64,000 nucleotides of DNA from Dysidea avara (Eukaryota; Porifera; Demospongiae; Dictyoceratida; Dysideidae), in NCBI RefSeq assembly GCF_963678975.1, contig NC_089276.1:3564131-3628130 (forward strand). Reading direction: 5' to 3'. A program made the position numbers and the translations under genes. Each line of letters starts with the position of its first letter. The stretch's first letter is position 1. The notes under the pieces were generated by a model. That model saw nothing but the letters and a program-made list of their open reading frames with translations. It did not search any database and had not been told where the DNA came from. This document shows positions 1-10,912 of the stretch, piece after piece.

Positions 1-100
1 TTTGCATGTTAGAGTTACTTCCCTATTTGCAAGGGAACGTATTAAGTGGGCACCTGGTTTTTTGGACATTGAATTAACTTGCAGTCATTTTCACTCACAG

Positions 101-165
101 GGGATCCTTCTTCCGATCCTAATGTCTCTGATGACCCCTTCAGAACACTGTTCATCGGTCGAATT
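101..165 (+). CDS. Candidate FN3 half-exon, gene A
   Basis: A short open exon bounded by an acceptor (cactcacag) and a donor (gtaagt at 166). It enters in phase 1 and leaves in phase 0, and reads GDPSSDPNVSDDPFRTLFIG followed by RI. The next candidate exon at 372 opens in phase 0, so the two join in frame. By itself the peptide has no diagnostic residue; assignment to the FN3 ectodomain of gene A rests on phase and on the neighbouring exon, and is an inference. The rest of gene A lies upstream of the window. Confidence 0.45.
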
Positions 166-371
166 GTAAGTTACATATACGATTTACTGCATAATGTATA
201 TCACCATGTACGCCTGTGTTGTGTAAACATGAAGTTTTATGAACCTTTAAGGGTTAAATTTCAGATAAGGAAATGTGCCTTTTAAAAAAGTAACACATAT
301 GAAAAAATGGTACAACTGCCTACTGTAGTATATTTTATGTGTTCTTTGTTTATACAACTTGTGACATCCAG

Positions 372-513
372 GTCAATGTTACTGGTACTGCTATGATGGG
401 AACAGTTACTAGCTGGCCTGAGTCCATTCACTGATTACTCCTGTACAATATTTGCCATCACTGTGGCTGATGGTCCGATGAGTAATCCTGTTGTAGAGAG
501 ACAGCTGAAGGAG
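372..513 (+). pseudogene. FN3-like exon with a frame disruption, gene A
   Basis: After an acceptor at 370-371 the frame reads VNVTGTAMMGTVT, then must shift to read GLSPFTDYSCTIFAITVADG and PMSNPVVERQLKE up to a possible donor at 514. The second part has the look of the last strands of an FN3 domain (L-x-P-F-T-x-Y-x-C-x-I-x-A). The shift comes from extra bases (about four, agct) near 410-415. Either the exon is decayed or the assembly has an indel here. Confidence 0.5.
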
Positions 514-560
514 GTGTGCTAGATACATAATACATAGTAACATGTAATTGTTCCGTACAG

Positions 561-906
561 TTCCTGATCCTCCAATGATCAATACAGTCATTAATATCAG
601 TAGTAGTGTAGTACGTGTAACATGGACCAGACCTGATGTACTCAATGGAATGTTACTCAGTTATACTGTCACCTATGTCACTGATGGTCCCCCCTACAGA
701 CATGACTGTTGACTACAATCAACAAGAAGTAAGCTGTTTGTACATTGCATGTAATGAAGTTATCATGTCTTACTACAGGCACAGTTTTATGATATTATGG
801 GACTTGATCCATACGTATCTATTGGTCACTGTAACACTCCATGCTATTAATGGAGGAGGAACAAGTGGTCCCAGTAATGTGTTATCTGGTAGATCAAGTG
901 AAGCAG
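561..906 (+). pseudogene. FN3 domain in two exons, both with a +1 base, gene A
   Basis: Exon 561-728 enters in phase 1 and reads VPDPPMINTVINISSSVVRV followed by TWTRPDVLNGMLLSYTVTYV, a typical FN3 first half (P-x-P, V-x-W, Y-x-V-x-Y). One extra C in a C run near 687-692 throws it out of frame; removing it gives a phase-0 end at the donor gtaagc (729). The partner exon 779-906 starts AQFYDIMGLDPY and ends VTVTLHAINGGGTSGPSNVL, with one extra base near 825. Removing that base gives the phase-1 end expected before the donor gtaact at 907. FN3 repeats are extracellular adhesion or ligand-binding modules. The intron between the exons is 50 bp. Confidence 0.65.
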
Positions 907-1163
907 GTAACTATAGTGTATTACACATATTTATTAGTTTACAACTGTCAGATCTGAGTCATTATCTGATTTTATGTTTGACAATGTATGATTCATGTGT
1001 ATGCATGCCCTCAGATAAACCAAACAGGTTTAAACTAGCTTTGTAATTAGAAGTATATTATACCGTAAAATTAATCTTGTAGAAATCGCTCCATAACTAT
1101 TGCTCTGTTTCATCGATTTCTTTCAAATAAACATCATGGTGCTTTCTATTTAGAGGCAAATAA

Positions 1164-1330
1164 TGTGGTATACAAGAAGATCATGTGATGCCACTGCAGA
1201 AACTCTTAATCATTATAATGGTGGCACATTTTATCACAAAGAAAATTGTACGTATACCAACATTGGATATCATCTTGTTTCTTGAAAAATCTACAGACAT
1301 GTTAGATAGTCTTGTGTTACTTATTGAGAG
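1164..1330 (+). CDS. Unidentified exon, first of a phase-matched pair
   Basis: An open frame of about 55 codons follows an in-frame TAA at 1161; it includes KLLIIIMVAHFITKKIVRIP then TLDIILFLEKSTDMLDSLVL and ends LIER at the donor gtaaga (1331) in phase 2. The 5' edge is unclear: no strong acceptor is visible. The only support is the clean phase fit with the exon at 1538. No family is recognised; the peptide is hydrophobic and leucine-rich, and it is not an FN3 domain. Confidence 0.35.
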
Positions 1331-1537
1331 GTAAGATTTTTGATATACAAACTTGTAATTCCATTTAATACTTCCAGGGTTTTTGTCAACACTACCAACT
1401 AGTTTAGTACAGTTTTCATGGTAGACATTGTTTATAATACAGTAATGCTTAAAGGGTTAAACCTCCTTTAGCGACTTAATTGAGAAATGTTTTGACTGCT
1501 GTATTAACATAGTTGACTGTTCCATTGATCTTTTTAG

Positions 1538-1676
1538 AGAAAAAGTAGTCAGCTATTCTTTACCGTCCTTTGAGTTAAATGGCCAGTTGTTCCAATGTCT
1601 TCTGAAGTTTGCAAAGTTTGAGATCACAGCACTTTGCTATTTACCATCAATCAATGATGATGATTATAAAATAGAC
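1538..1676 (+). CDS. Unidentified exon, second of a phase-matched pair
   Basis: It begins after the acceptor atctttttag, completes the AG|A codon left by the previous exon, and reads EKVVSYSLPSFELNGQLFQC, LLKFAKFEITALCYLPSIND then DDYKID to a donor gtaaat (1677) in phase 0. It is compositionally like a real globular segment (mixed charged and hydrophobic residues). I do not recognise it. It could be an old insertion of part of another gene or a diverged exon of gene A. Confidence 0.38.
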
Positions 1677-2009
1677 GTAAATGTCTTATGATCACTTTGT
1701 ACAATTGCATGTCAACAGAATTTTGATTTAGTAAAACTTTTACCAAGTCATCTGTAGTTATGGGCTTGATTATTAACAGGAATACAATTGTATATCCTTG
1801 AAAACATTGTGTGGGATTTTTATTTTGTGCGTTAACTTTGGCTCTTTGCCTTGTATGTATGTTAGCAAGAACAGTGAAGTGTAGTGCTTTGACTTAAGAG
1901 CTGAACATGTGCTTAAGTCTACAAGATACTCTTTTCTACGAACCGATATGATCTCTTTTTATACAGTTCTTATCATAACATATGGTAGTACAAGTTTAAG
2001 AAAAAATTA
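1677..2009. other. No feature seen
   Basis: A/T-rich sequence after the unidentified exon pair. I see no open frame of note, no tandem repeat and no hairpin before the dispersed repeat that starts near 2010. Confidence 0.5.
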
Positions 2010-3410
2010 GAATTTTAAGTTCGACTAGGGATTGTAAAAAAAAGTAGGGAAACAAGGGAGGTTGCCTACACCTGCAGATATACCAGTGACCATTTAATCC
2101 CTAACTCAGTCTGTACCCAAATTCAAGACTGAATTAGGGATTAAATGGTCACTATCATATCTGCAGGTGTAGGTGACCTCCCTTGTTTCCTTACTGTTTT
2201 TTTCTATGATCCCTAATCAAACTTAAAGTTCCTAATCTTTCCTTAAATTTGTTTGTTTACTTTTTTTGTAACACTATTATGACTGGTGAACCCACGCATA
2301 CCGCATCAAAGAAAGGATGGCACTAAAATTAATTTTTTGTCTGAACGTGCCCCACAGCTATTAAATATTGCTTGGAAAGTGCAGTGGCCATTACACTTCA
2401 CTTTCAACTCAGTTCAGCCCGTTACACAGCACTACAAATGAAAAACAGTAGAAGAAGTGCCTCTGCAATCAATCCAGTCACCACAGAAATACAACGATTT
2501 GTGCACCCCAACTATCTGCCTCAAAAGTGACGTGGTTAGTACACTTCGCTTTCAACTCTGTTCAGCCCATTTCACAGCGTTAAAAATGAAGAACAGTGTT
2601 AGAATTGCCTCTGCAATCAATTCAGTCACCACGGATAGTACAGATGATTCCCATTTATAAATATACTGCAGGGAAGCCATGCATTGCACTATCACAAATT
2701 GTCACCTTGGGCTGTTAGCAAAAAAATTGGAACACAAAGGAGGACAAAGGTAAGTCTATGATGCGTGCATTGTACGTACTGTGGTACAAAAGGCACGTCT
2801 CTGGACGAAGCGACATCAAACAGTAAAAAAATCAAGCCTATAGACCTTGTGCGTGCCAAGGCGTGGTCTTCAAGTTTCACGATAGTTTATGCGAAAAGTG
2901 AGGGGAAAAGTATCGAGCGTTCTATTGCAAAAACCTTTCCTAGGCGGAATAACTCGCCATGCAGCAAATATGTTATATACTTTTACTTGGTAACTTACTT
3001 TATACCAGTGATACTCTATCTTTTAGCACAATTCCTTTGTATTAGCATTAAAAAAAAATTGTTGGCATAGAATGCATACGTTTTTTGCCCTCAAAAAATG
3101 GCGGGTGCATTATTTTTATATGATGTAATAAAGTGCCATGCCTTGGCGTGCACAAGATCTATAGCCTTAGCCATTATCAAGTTATACTTGCCTGAAAGCA
3201 TCAGGCAGGCATGCAGTTAGTCAGTAGAAAATTCCATTGAATAATTTTTTGTAACAATTTATTGGAAGCCTTTAGGATTGTACTGAAGCACTTTTGGGCT
3301 TGTAACCAATACTGTCAAGGTGCCAGGATGGTATTGTGAAGCTGGTTTTGAGGTGAATTTTATTTTATTTTTTTGGCTAGAGAAACCCAAATCTCCATGA
3401 TCCCTAATAT
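2010..3410 (+). repeat. Dispersed repeat REP-A, copy 1, with 5' hairpin
   Basis: The copy opens with a long inverted repeat: arms about 2010-2107 and 2127-2245 (for example CACCTGCAGATAT against its complement), built around GTAGGGAAACAAGGGAGGT. Then come the family-wide segment TGACTGGTGAACCCACGCAT (2279 on), a small coding remnant (2692-2880) and a 3' end near ATGATCCCTA (about 3400). Related copies lie at 4674-5770, 42605-43520 (reversed), 47930-48790, and as a 3' fragment at 12605-12735. It is probably a non-autonomous DNA transposon; the family name is unknown. Confidence 0.7.
2763..2862 (+). pseudogene. Small coding remnant carried by REP-A copy 1
   Basis: The frame reads MHCTYCGTKGTSLDEATSNS and then KKIKPIDLVRAKAWSS. 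The same peptide, as HCTYCGMPKGTCRAEATSNS, occurs in REP-A copy 4. The C-x2-C pair and the EATSNS-x-KIKP block are shared between copies. The function is not recognised. It may be part of a lost transposase or a captured host exon. Confidence 0.45.
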
Positions 3411-3712
3411 ACAGTACTACCTATGGCTATTACAAGCTAATAGGAATTATAAAGTGCTTAACAAGGGGATTATCACTTGATGTGCAAATTCAATACTTAC
3501 TTAAGCCAAATAAATGAATTAGCATGGCAGGTAGGGATCAAATTTGCAGTCCTGCTTGAATGATTCCTAGTACCTAATGAAATTCCTTACACTAGTCCGT
3601 AACTATAGTGCTTTAATTTGGATATGGTTCAATTATCAGTAGTGATGTAGATGTGAAGTACATGGCTGTGTATCTGCATATGTAAATGCATAAATTGTTT
3701 ACTTGTACATAG
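3411..3712. other. No feature seen (intron-like)
   Basis: Unremarkable A/T-rich sequence between REP-A copy 1 and the next FN3 exon of gene A. It ends in the acceptor acatag at 3707-3712. Confidence 0.5.
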
Positions 3713-3908
3713 AACCTGGAATAGTAGTCCACACCACCAATAGAATAACTGATACTGAAGTGAATATCATGTGGACTGAACCTGATCAACCCAATGGGGT
3801 TATCACTGGATATGTAGTGATGTACCGTGTATATTGAAGACACTACTACTTTAATGATGAGTGATATGTTAGTGGAAAGTGTTAGAAGCTTTCGTATTGA
3901 AAATCTCG
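3713..3908 (+). pseudogene. FN3 exon with a +1 base, gene A
   Basis: It enters in phase 1 and reads EPGIVVHTTNRITDTEVNIM, WTEPDQPNGVITGYVVMYRV, which has the canonical FN3 W-x2-P and G-x-I-x-G-Y-x-V-x-Y pattern. After YRVY one extra base (near 3836) makes a TGA; the other frame then reads EDTTTLMMSDMLVESVRSFR and IENL to the donor gtaaga (3909). Removing one base restores a phase-1 end, which is what the next exon needs. The lesion type is the same as in the FN3 exons at 561-906. Confidence 0.65.
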
Positions 3909-3962
3909 GTAAGAATAATATTGGTTGCCAGTGTATCAAGGTGATTGTTTGATCCACTACAG

Positions 3963-4347
3963 TGGCTGGTAAACCTTATCAAGCAAGAGTAGTGGCATTC
4001 ACCGGTGCTGGTAGAGGGATGCAGAATGGATATAAGACATTTTTTAGCCAAGAACTTTCTGCAACCAAGGCACTAGAAAATGTACAGTTTAAGCAGTTGA
4101 GTGCTACTTCTGCCAATGTCACCTGGACTTCATTAACATTGTTTGAGGCTCGAGGATTTCCTGTTTACACAGTAACTATTGAGCCAGTATCTCGTAATTC
4201 TTGCAAAAAGAGACCAACACTCACTCAGATAACTAATAATAGCTTTATTGTGTTTACTAATTTGGTGAGTGGTACGATAAACACTGCAACAGTTGGGAGC
4301 TACCTCAGGAATGCCAACTGATCCAGTGATATCTGATTCCATTGTAG
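3963..4347 (+). pseudogene. FN3 exon: end of one domain and a full second one, gene A
   Basis: It follows a 54-bp intron and completes the phase-1 codon to read VAGKPYQARVVAFTGAGRGM, the last strands of the preceding FN3 domain. A new domain follows: LENVQFKQLSATSANVTWTS, then YTVTIEPVSRNSCKKRPTLT. The frame is open up to about 4290, where one extra base (gggagct) must be skipped to read ATSGMPTDPVISDSIV to the donor gtaatg (4348), again phase 1. The extracellular role is inferred from the domain. It is intact over 109 codons, so the break is local. Confidence 0.68.
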
Positions 4348-4673
4348 GTAATGTAATTTGTCTGAAATATCACATTGTAGATATCAACAAAAGGTCATGA
4401 GTAACTGCACCATCAGTTAATCCGAGCAGTAGCCACACTTTAATGCTAGGTGTGTTTGATTGTGTACCATTTAATACAAGTGTTATATGCAGCTATTTAA
4501 CTCATCATTATTAGAGGTTAATATTATTTCTTCCTCATAGTAGTATTTGTTAGCAAATATAATAGAGTAGTATGTGTATGCTGTAATTCTGCTAACTTAA
4601 ATATGTGTATTTAAGCTTACAGGGGCTTTAATATGTACAAGGTATATATGTCACAAGTACACCAAACAAAATT

Positions 4674-5770
4674 TGGAATTTTCAACTAGAGTAGGGACCA
4701 TAGCACATTGATAAAACAAGTTGAGTAGTCATGATATTAATTCACAATAAAACAGTAAGAAGTGTTATATCCCTACTGTGCTCAAGATACCATAATGGAA
4801 TGCACAGTAGGGATATAACACTTCTTATTGTTTTACTGTGATTTAATATCATGGACTACTCCAGCTTGTTTCAGTACTTTTTATCGATGTGCTATGGTCC
4901 CTACTCTAGTTGAAAATTCCAAAAAAATTTTGGTATACTTGTTTGTCGATTTTTTTTATAAATAATTATTATGACTCGTGAACCCACGCATATCGCATCT
5001 GAAATAGCGCCGCACGCCCCAGCTATGTTAATTATTGTCTGAAAAGTGAAGTATCATTGTCAGCTACGTTCACCCGTTACACGGCATTTTGAATCAAGAA
5101 CTGTTCGAAAAGCACCTCTGCAATCCCCGCATACCAAAAGAAATGGTGCCACGCACACCAGTTATATCGATTATCATCCGGATGAAAAGTGAATATCCGC
5201 TACACTTCGTTGTTGGCTATGTTCAACCTGTTACACAGCAGTACTAACCAAAAACTGTTTGAAAAGCACCTCTGATATCAAAATAGCTACTATGAAAATA
5301 TGGACGATTTCTGTTACGAAGGGAAGTCATCACGTGCTACCACTAAATCGACATTTTTTGCTGTCAGCAAAGATGAATGGGACACAAAGGAGGACACTGG
5401 TAAAAGGACACTGGTAAGTCCATGAAGAATGCATTGTACATATTGCGGTATGCCAAAAGGCACCTCTTGGGCTGAAGCTACGTCGAACACTGAAAAAAAA
5501 ACAAGCCTGTAGCCTTAGCCATTATCGAATTATGCTTGTCTGAAGGCATCAGTAAGTCACTTATTATTCAGTCAGTCAGTAGAAAATTCCGTTAAATATT
5601 TTTATAAAAATTCCGTAGCAACTTGTTGAAAACGTTTCGGGGTGATCTGAAAGCTTGTTTGGGCTTAGTTTTACCTAACCAATACTGCCTCATTGTTGTC
5701 AGGGGAACTTGAGGCTGTTTATTTTGGGGTGATGTTATTTTGTGGGCCACGCCTTTTCCTTTGTTGTCCC
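4674..5770 (+). repeat. REP-A, copy 2, with hairpin
   Basis: The hairpin arms are about 4677-4786 and 4799-4920 (CAGTAGGGATATAACACTTC and its complement around a short loop). They are followed by TGACTCGTGAACCCACGCAT and a small frame at 5297-5400, reading MDDFCYEGKSSRATTKSTFF, that matches the frame in copy 4. A potential splice donor (ggtaagtcc) ends that block in both copies. The 3' part holds the shared AGTAGAAAATTCCGTTAAAT segment (about 5580). Confidence 0.7.
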
Positions 5771-6250
5771 TACTGATAGTACCATATGATCATTACAACA
5801 TCTGATATTGTTTCTCCTGATATTGTTATTTATGCAGGTAGATTTAGCTACCTGCATGAATAAATGTATCCCAATACCTGGAGTTAGCAATCATGATGAT
5901 GTTTAGTTAACATAAAATTTTACATTAGAGCCAGATACAAAAGACCAGTCAAATTAGTGCAAAATATTCTCATGACCAAAAAACAGATCTAAGCCTACTT
6001 GCTTAGAAATTGTTAATAGTTTTATTCTTTTGATCATCTATAGCTACTCTAGTACAAGGCTTTGTGAACCTTGAGTTACCTCCAGTACAATATAACTGTG
6101 TAGAAAAGAAGAGACTCTTTAACAAAGTGTCAAAGCCCGCTCCTCCAGATACTGGAATAATTAATAAAAAGCTAGCACACTGTACTTCTTACTAAGCATC
6201 ACTGTTATACAAGTTCTGGTCTGTTGTCAGGGAGTGCCACAAAAATAATC
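5771..6250. other. No feature seen
   Basis: Intronic or intergenic sequence with an imperfect local repeat (TATTGTTTCTCCTGATATTGTTATTTATGCAGG region, 5808-5850). I see no supported exon. Confidence 0.45.
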
Positions 6251-6251
6251 C

Positions 6252-6360
6252 ACACAAAACAGCCAAGCTGTGAAAAAATGATGCAACCTTAAAAGCCTGG
6301 GTGAAAAAAGTTGTGAAATCAAAGGTGGCAGCCAAGAAATGACTGCAATGATTTTAATCT
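6252..6360 (+). repeat. Solo arm of the CAGCCAAGCTGT foldback family
   Basis: It begins ACACAAAACAGCCAAGCTGT and continues through a segment nearly identical to the left arm of the complete foldback at 11245-11443. The right arm is missing here, so this is a half element. Confidence 0.65.
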
Positions 6361-6559
6361 CTACTAAATTTTAGTAATGGTTGTGTGTATTGTTAAAATT
6401 TATTAGCATGTATTTAGATTACAATACAGATGCATTTTGTAGCAATGCCTCTCCAAAAATGGACCGGACACATAGACTTTTTACCAGGGGTATTCCATAT
6501 TAAAAAAAAGCAATTTTTTAAAAGCAAAGGTTTGCTTGTTGCAAATATAGAATAGCTAT

Positions 6560-6965
6560 TTAAAAAATTAAAAATTTTAAGTGGAAGTAGAGATTGATAT
6601 AACAAAAAGTAAGGAAACAAGCTCAAAAATGTTACAGCTGAAATGAGAAACGATCCAGCAATAAAAAGTAAAGAAACAAGAATAGATGACTACTTGCTAA
6701 AATGAGACACATTTTAATGCCTACTAAGTTTTGGCTAGCATCTTGAAATGAGACCATCAAATTAGCTAAAAGTAGGATAAAAGTGTGTCTCATTTTAGCA
6801 AGTAGTTGTCTAATGTTGTTTCCTTACTTTTTATTACTGGATCATTTCTCATTTCAGCTGTATTTAGATCTTTGAGCTTGCATGTTTCTTTACTTTTTGT
6901 AGCATGTATATTATACCAATCCCAGCCTACTTCCTTTTAAAATTTTATAGCTAGTTTGTTTACTT
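6560..6965. repeat. Foldback/MITE hairpin
   Basis: A long imperfect inverted repeat. AAAAAGTAAGGAAACAAG and AAATGAGAAACGATCCAGCA on the left are mirrored by CTGGATCATTTCTCATTTCA and GTTTCTTTACTTTTTG on the right, with GCTAAAATGAGACAC near the loop. It overlaps the edge of the larger repeat that starts at about 6910. Confidence 0.65.
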
Positions 6966-7771
6966 TTATGTATTAAACTCTTATTATCACTTGGAGCAAC
7001 TCTTCGTATGCAATAAGCGCCTCTATAATTATTATTGTTTTGTCTTTTTGGAGTTATTACAGCAACTGTTAAAGGCTTCAGCTACATTTCCAATGGCCTA
7101 AATGCTGATGATTTAACAATAAAACATCACTGGAGAGTCTACCAGTAAGAGTGGAACCCTCACTTTTAGAAGTCTGGATCCCAGGGTGGATCCGCCCCTC
7201 AAAGGCATTATTAACAAGCTACCTCGCAAAAAAAAGTTAAACTGATAAGACTATAAATGACTACCCAACATTAATAAATGCTAGAGACAACTCCTTGGGT
7301 ACTACACCTGTCCACCCTCGTCTTACGTACACGTACTCACATCTTTGTTAAAATCATGTGTTTGGGTTGTGGCACATGCTGCAACTATTAATTATCTTTT
7401 GAGAAGAACAAAGAAGCGAATGAATGATGAAAGCAAACAGCATGGTGCAGTGGACAGAACGTAATCGGAACAACAGATTCGTGAATTTGCTGTCATTACC
7501 TTGGCTGTCTGAAATTTCTGGAGCCGTACACCTAGCGCAATCGGTTCTTACGGCAGGCAGGCAGTCAGGCAGATGAAAGGTAGGTGAATTTTGAAAATTT
7601 TAAAGCTCACTGTACATCGAAACATTCAACTTTTCGCTTCATTTGACCAAGGTACAACATCATCACAGCAGTACCAATGTATTCCAGGTGGTTTTTTCAG
7701 CAAGGCTGTTTTTTAAAGTGCGAAAAATTACAAAGCCACGTGATTTCTTACCAATCCCTACTTATTAATTA
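6910..7771 (-). repeat. About 0.9-kb dispersed repeat (opposite-strand mate at 46996-47925)
   Basis: The whole interval reappears in reverse orientation at 46996-47925. Shared landmarks are ACCAATCCCTACT at the outer end, the GATCCGCCCCTC block at 7187-7199, and the 7640-7760 segment with GTATTCCAGGTGGTTTTTTC. Both ends carry a version of TAGGGATTGGTA, suggesting terminal inverted repeats. No transposase frame is visible, so it is probably non-autonomous. Confidence 0.6.
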
Positions 7772-7840
7772 CTATCATACTTAATGATATTCCATAACTA
7801 TTGTACATTTTAACTGTACAGTCAATACAGCTTCAATACC

Positions 7841-8465
7841 ATATAGTAAAAAACTTTGGCGGTAAAAAAGTGTGACAAAACTCCTCTGTTGAAAAATTGG
7901 CGGAAAAACTTTGGTGATTGAAATAATATTCGCCAAAGTTAGTTTTACTCTACGGTACGTAAGGATAACGACAAGGTGTCAACTCATCAGTTAAGTAGTG
8001 TATGTAGTAAGTGTATAGGTAGCTACAGTTGTTGTTGTTGTAGCAGTACTTTTGTAGCTACTGATCTAATGACGTGCTAGCAAAGGCATGCTTCGCTATC
8101 TCCTGTGATGCCGAGAGTGACCGTATTTTACTTTTTCAATAGCAGAGGTTATCATGTATATCAAAGTATCAGTTTGGCCAAACCCATCGCGAGACGATGA
8201 ACTAGCTGACGTGTGAATGGGAAAAGCCAGTTGGAAATGCTATCCCGAAGGGTGCTTACAACTGTGGGACACATTTCGAAGATCTCCAAAGTCAGTTTGA
8301 TCTTTATTGCGTGGTGGTACAAGCTGACTTTCATCTCAAGTTCTAGTTACTCAATGTGCTCGTGTGATCATCTAAAATAATTGGCGAAAAAAACTTTGGT
8401 GAATTGAACGCTATTCGTCAAGTTTGCCAAAGTTGTTTACCGCCAAAGTTGTTTACTATACGGTA
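7841..8465. mobile_element. MITE with TACCRTATAGTAAA terminal inverted repeats
   Basis: The left end is TACCATATAGTAAAAAACTT and the right end is the complement of TACCGTATAGTAAACAACTT; both run on into TTGGCGGTAAA. Subterminal copies of GCCAAAGTT occur inside. There is no coding capacity. Length is about 625 bp; TA may be the target duplication. Confidence 0.68.
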
Positions 8466-8751
8466 GTCGATTGTATCATATTGTGTATAACAGCAAGGTG
8501 CATGGTCAGTCTTCATGAACATATTATTGTCTCCCATCCTCCACACCTATTAGAATTCTTGTTAGGGCAACAGCAGCTGATAAAATACTTGCAAATTAAA
8601 ATTTCAGGGAAAGTGCAGGGGGTTAGATACTGTAGCTGAAACATATGTAGCTCTGTTTGTTGAATTTTGCATGTGCATGCTTGTGCTGTTTGATCCTGCC
8701 CACTTGGTATTCTTTGATCTTGTACAAGTAGCATGCACAGCAAATGCAGTA

Positions 8752-8882
8752 GAGGGTCATTGTGTGAACATGTTTCTGGTAATGCTCTTCTAGACAGTCA
8801 TTTTAGTTAAGCAGCTTAAATTTAGTCTGTAATCCAAAAAAGTTTTAGTCTAATATGTCATAGTTTTTCTAAGTGTTATATA
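8752..8882 (+). repeat. Direct repeat, copy 1
   Basis: About 130 bp starting GGGTCATTGTGTGAACATGT and ending in TATGTCATAG-rich sequence. It recurs at 9950-10075 with scattered substitutions. The two copies are 1.2 kb apart, and neither is coding. Confidence 0.6.
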
Positions 8883-9194
8883 CGCAAGTATTTCACCCAA
8901 TGTATTCAACGCTTTATACTGTAAATTTAGGCTTGCACGATTGTGTCAGGTTCTCGCAGATCCGGTCACATATGATCATGAGGTATACTCATTACCAAAC
9001 CTTGCTGAACAGGACAACCATATAAGGACCCACGGGATCAGTAATAATGTTGAATACATCCTGTCCATAAACACCCACAAGATATTACATATAGTGTCAA
9101 AAACAGCTTGTACGGTGCAAAAAAATGTCAGTATGGGCCAACACTGTAGAGTACCATCCACCAGCAATGCATGATGTCAAGATAGCAATAGCGA

Positions 9195-9327
9195 ATGGCT
9201 GTGGTATTTGGGATTAATAGTGGGAACATTGTAAACAGGAAGGTGTAAAATAGTGCAAGGCAAAGCCGAGCACTATTTCCTTCCTGTTTACAATGCGAGA
9301 ACTATTAATCCCAAATACCACAGCCAT
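9195..9327. repeat. Small perfect-arm hairpin
   Basis: Arms of about 60 bp (AATGGCTGTGGTATTTGGGA and its complement ending ACCACAGCCAT) flank a loop of about 15 bp. The arms match closely, so this is a young foldback or a recent inverted duplication. Confidence 0.7.
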
Positions 9328-9684
9328 CCATCCTATTACATATAATTGTGCAATTGAATAATTTCACTTGACAGGTAGCTTTATTGATGTTGATATAGTA
9401 TAGCATTAAACCTCACCAAACAGTGATCCTGCCTTTGCAAGTCATAAGGACATCTTGGGAAACTTGCATATCAAAAATTTTAATATGTCCTGATTATCAA
9501 GGTCCGTCCAAAACACACTATAATATTTTACGCATTAAAGGGATGGACCATTAACAAGTGTCTGGATTATGGTATTGGGCATGCCCACGAGGAAGTCTTG
9601 TGTTGTGGACTCTCTCGGATTACTTCTGCAGTCATTGCTAGAATGAAAGCTTGAGCCCAATTTACCAAACAGGATAGTAAACTG

Positions 9685-9803
9685 GGAATGCATGTTTACA
9701 CAATATGGGCATGCATGACAACATTAGGTGGAATAACTTAATTCCTATAGTCTAAAAATTTAAAGTCTGTTCACTGGGTTACTTGGAGAAGGTTAAATGA
9801 ACA
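9685..9803 (+). repeat. Dispersed repeat REP-D, copy 1
   Basis: It matches 40608-40737 and, in part, 52975-53045. Shared words are GCATGTTTACACAATATGGG-like sequence, GACTTAATTC and CTTGGAGAAGGT near the end. Non-coding. Confidence 0.5.
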
Positions 9804-9949
9804 CTGCAACTACTGCAGCTTACTTGTTACAAAGCGATGAACAACAATGACTCGCATTTCCATGTTTCAAAATTCTTTCCACCTGTTTAATTAGATTGCA
9901 TGTAAGCCATATATGGCTTGATAGAAAAAAACCAGAGATTTCTTTAAAA

Positions 9950-10075
9950 GGGTCATTGTGTGATCATGTTTCTGGTAATGCTCTTCTAGTCAGTCATTTT
10001 AGTTTAGCTTAAATCTTAAATTTAGTCTGTAAACCAAGAAAGTTTTAATTTAATATGTCATAGTTGTTATATAGT
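9950..10075 (+). repeat. Direct repeat, copy 2
   Basis: Second copy of the segment at 8752-8882, starting GGGTCATTGTGTGATCATGT. Confidence 0.6.
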
Positions 10076-10659
10076 CGAGTGACTACTTTTAGGTACAATA
10101 ATAATCCCTGCACTAGAGCTGCTAAGATAATATGTGATTAGGCATGGGCATGCTGGCACATATATGCCAAGTTTTAATGACTCATAACTTTTATGATCAA
10201 GCAATTTTATCTTCTGTTTTGCTTTGCCAATCCATGTTATAGGATACAGATTTTTCATGCATGCATAATTCCATGGCCCCTTCTCCAAAGCACACCATTT
10301 TTGCATTATAGCTGTCCCCCAGGTAGGGTGCACCACACAGCAAATTTGATTAAATTCGCAAAAGCCATTTGCGAGATATGGACATTCAAAGTTTCATTTA
10401 ATTTCTTCGTTTTTTTCTTATACCATACGAGGGCTTTGATTTATTTTCGCATACTTTACAAAAATTGCTATAAAATGCAAACATGTAACTTGATTGCCTC
10501 GATCTTTGGAACAAATTAAGAGCGTGTAACGGTGGATTCATGTACCAAGTTTACTGTGAATCTGAGGAAAATCCAAGGAGTTATGAGTGTTTATTCATGT
10601 AAAAAAATCAAACTTCTGTCATGGCTACAGGGTAAACTGAGTATAGGAATAACTTTAAA

Positions 10660-10912
10660 ATCAGTGTGTAGATAGGCTGATCATCATAGCAGTGTCTTTT
10701 GATAGTTTGAATAGCAATAGAGTTACAGCGACAAAGTTATAAAGCAAAAACCAAACAAATGTAAAATCGTGGGATCGAGATACTCTAATAGAGCAGTCAC
10801 CATGGGGTAAAAAAGGTGTATAAAATATGTCAAAAAAAAATTTACCAGAGTTCAAACCAGGGACCTTTATACCTAACACCTGCAACCTTAACCACTGAAC
10901 CACTGCTACCTT
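10660..10912 (-). repeat. tRNA-derived SINE-like element
   Basis: Read on the minus strand, the head carries a box A match (TGGTTCAGTGG, 10883-10893) and a box B-like GGTTTGAACTC (about 10849-10859), the spacing of an RNA polymerase III tRNA promoter. The body contains the word GCTCTATTAGAGTATCTCGA (10775-10794), which is scattered through the window. An open frame across it is incidental. Confidence 0.6.

Noticed and set aside
802..805. YADN as a dead reverse transcriptase (residues 802-805 of the frame at 21376-24717)
   Set aside because: Asn in the last position of this box is, to my recollection, common in Pao-type elements, so it was not counted as a lesion. (Start and end here are residue numbers.)
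636..1046. A single 136-codon plus-strand gene
   Set aside because: It runs through a clear GT-AG intron (729-778) and mixes two frames of one FN3 domain; the exon model explains it better.
3613..4342. Minus-strand frames over the FN3 exons
   Set aside because: The plus strand shows FN3 motifs and correct splice phases; the minus frames have neither.
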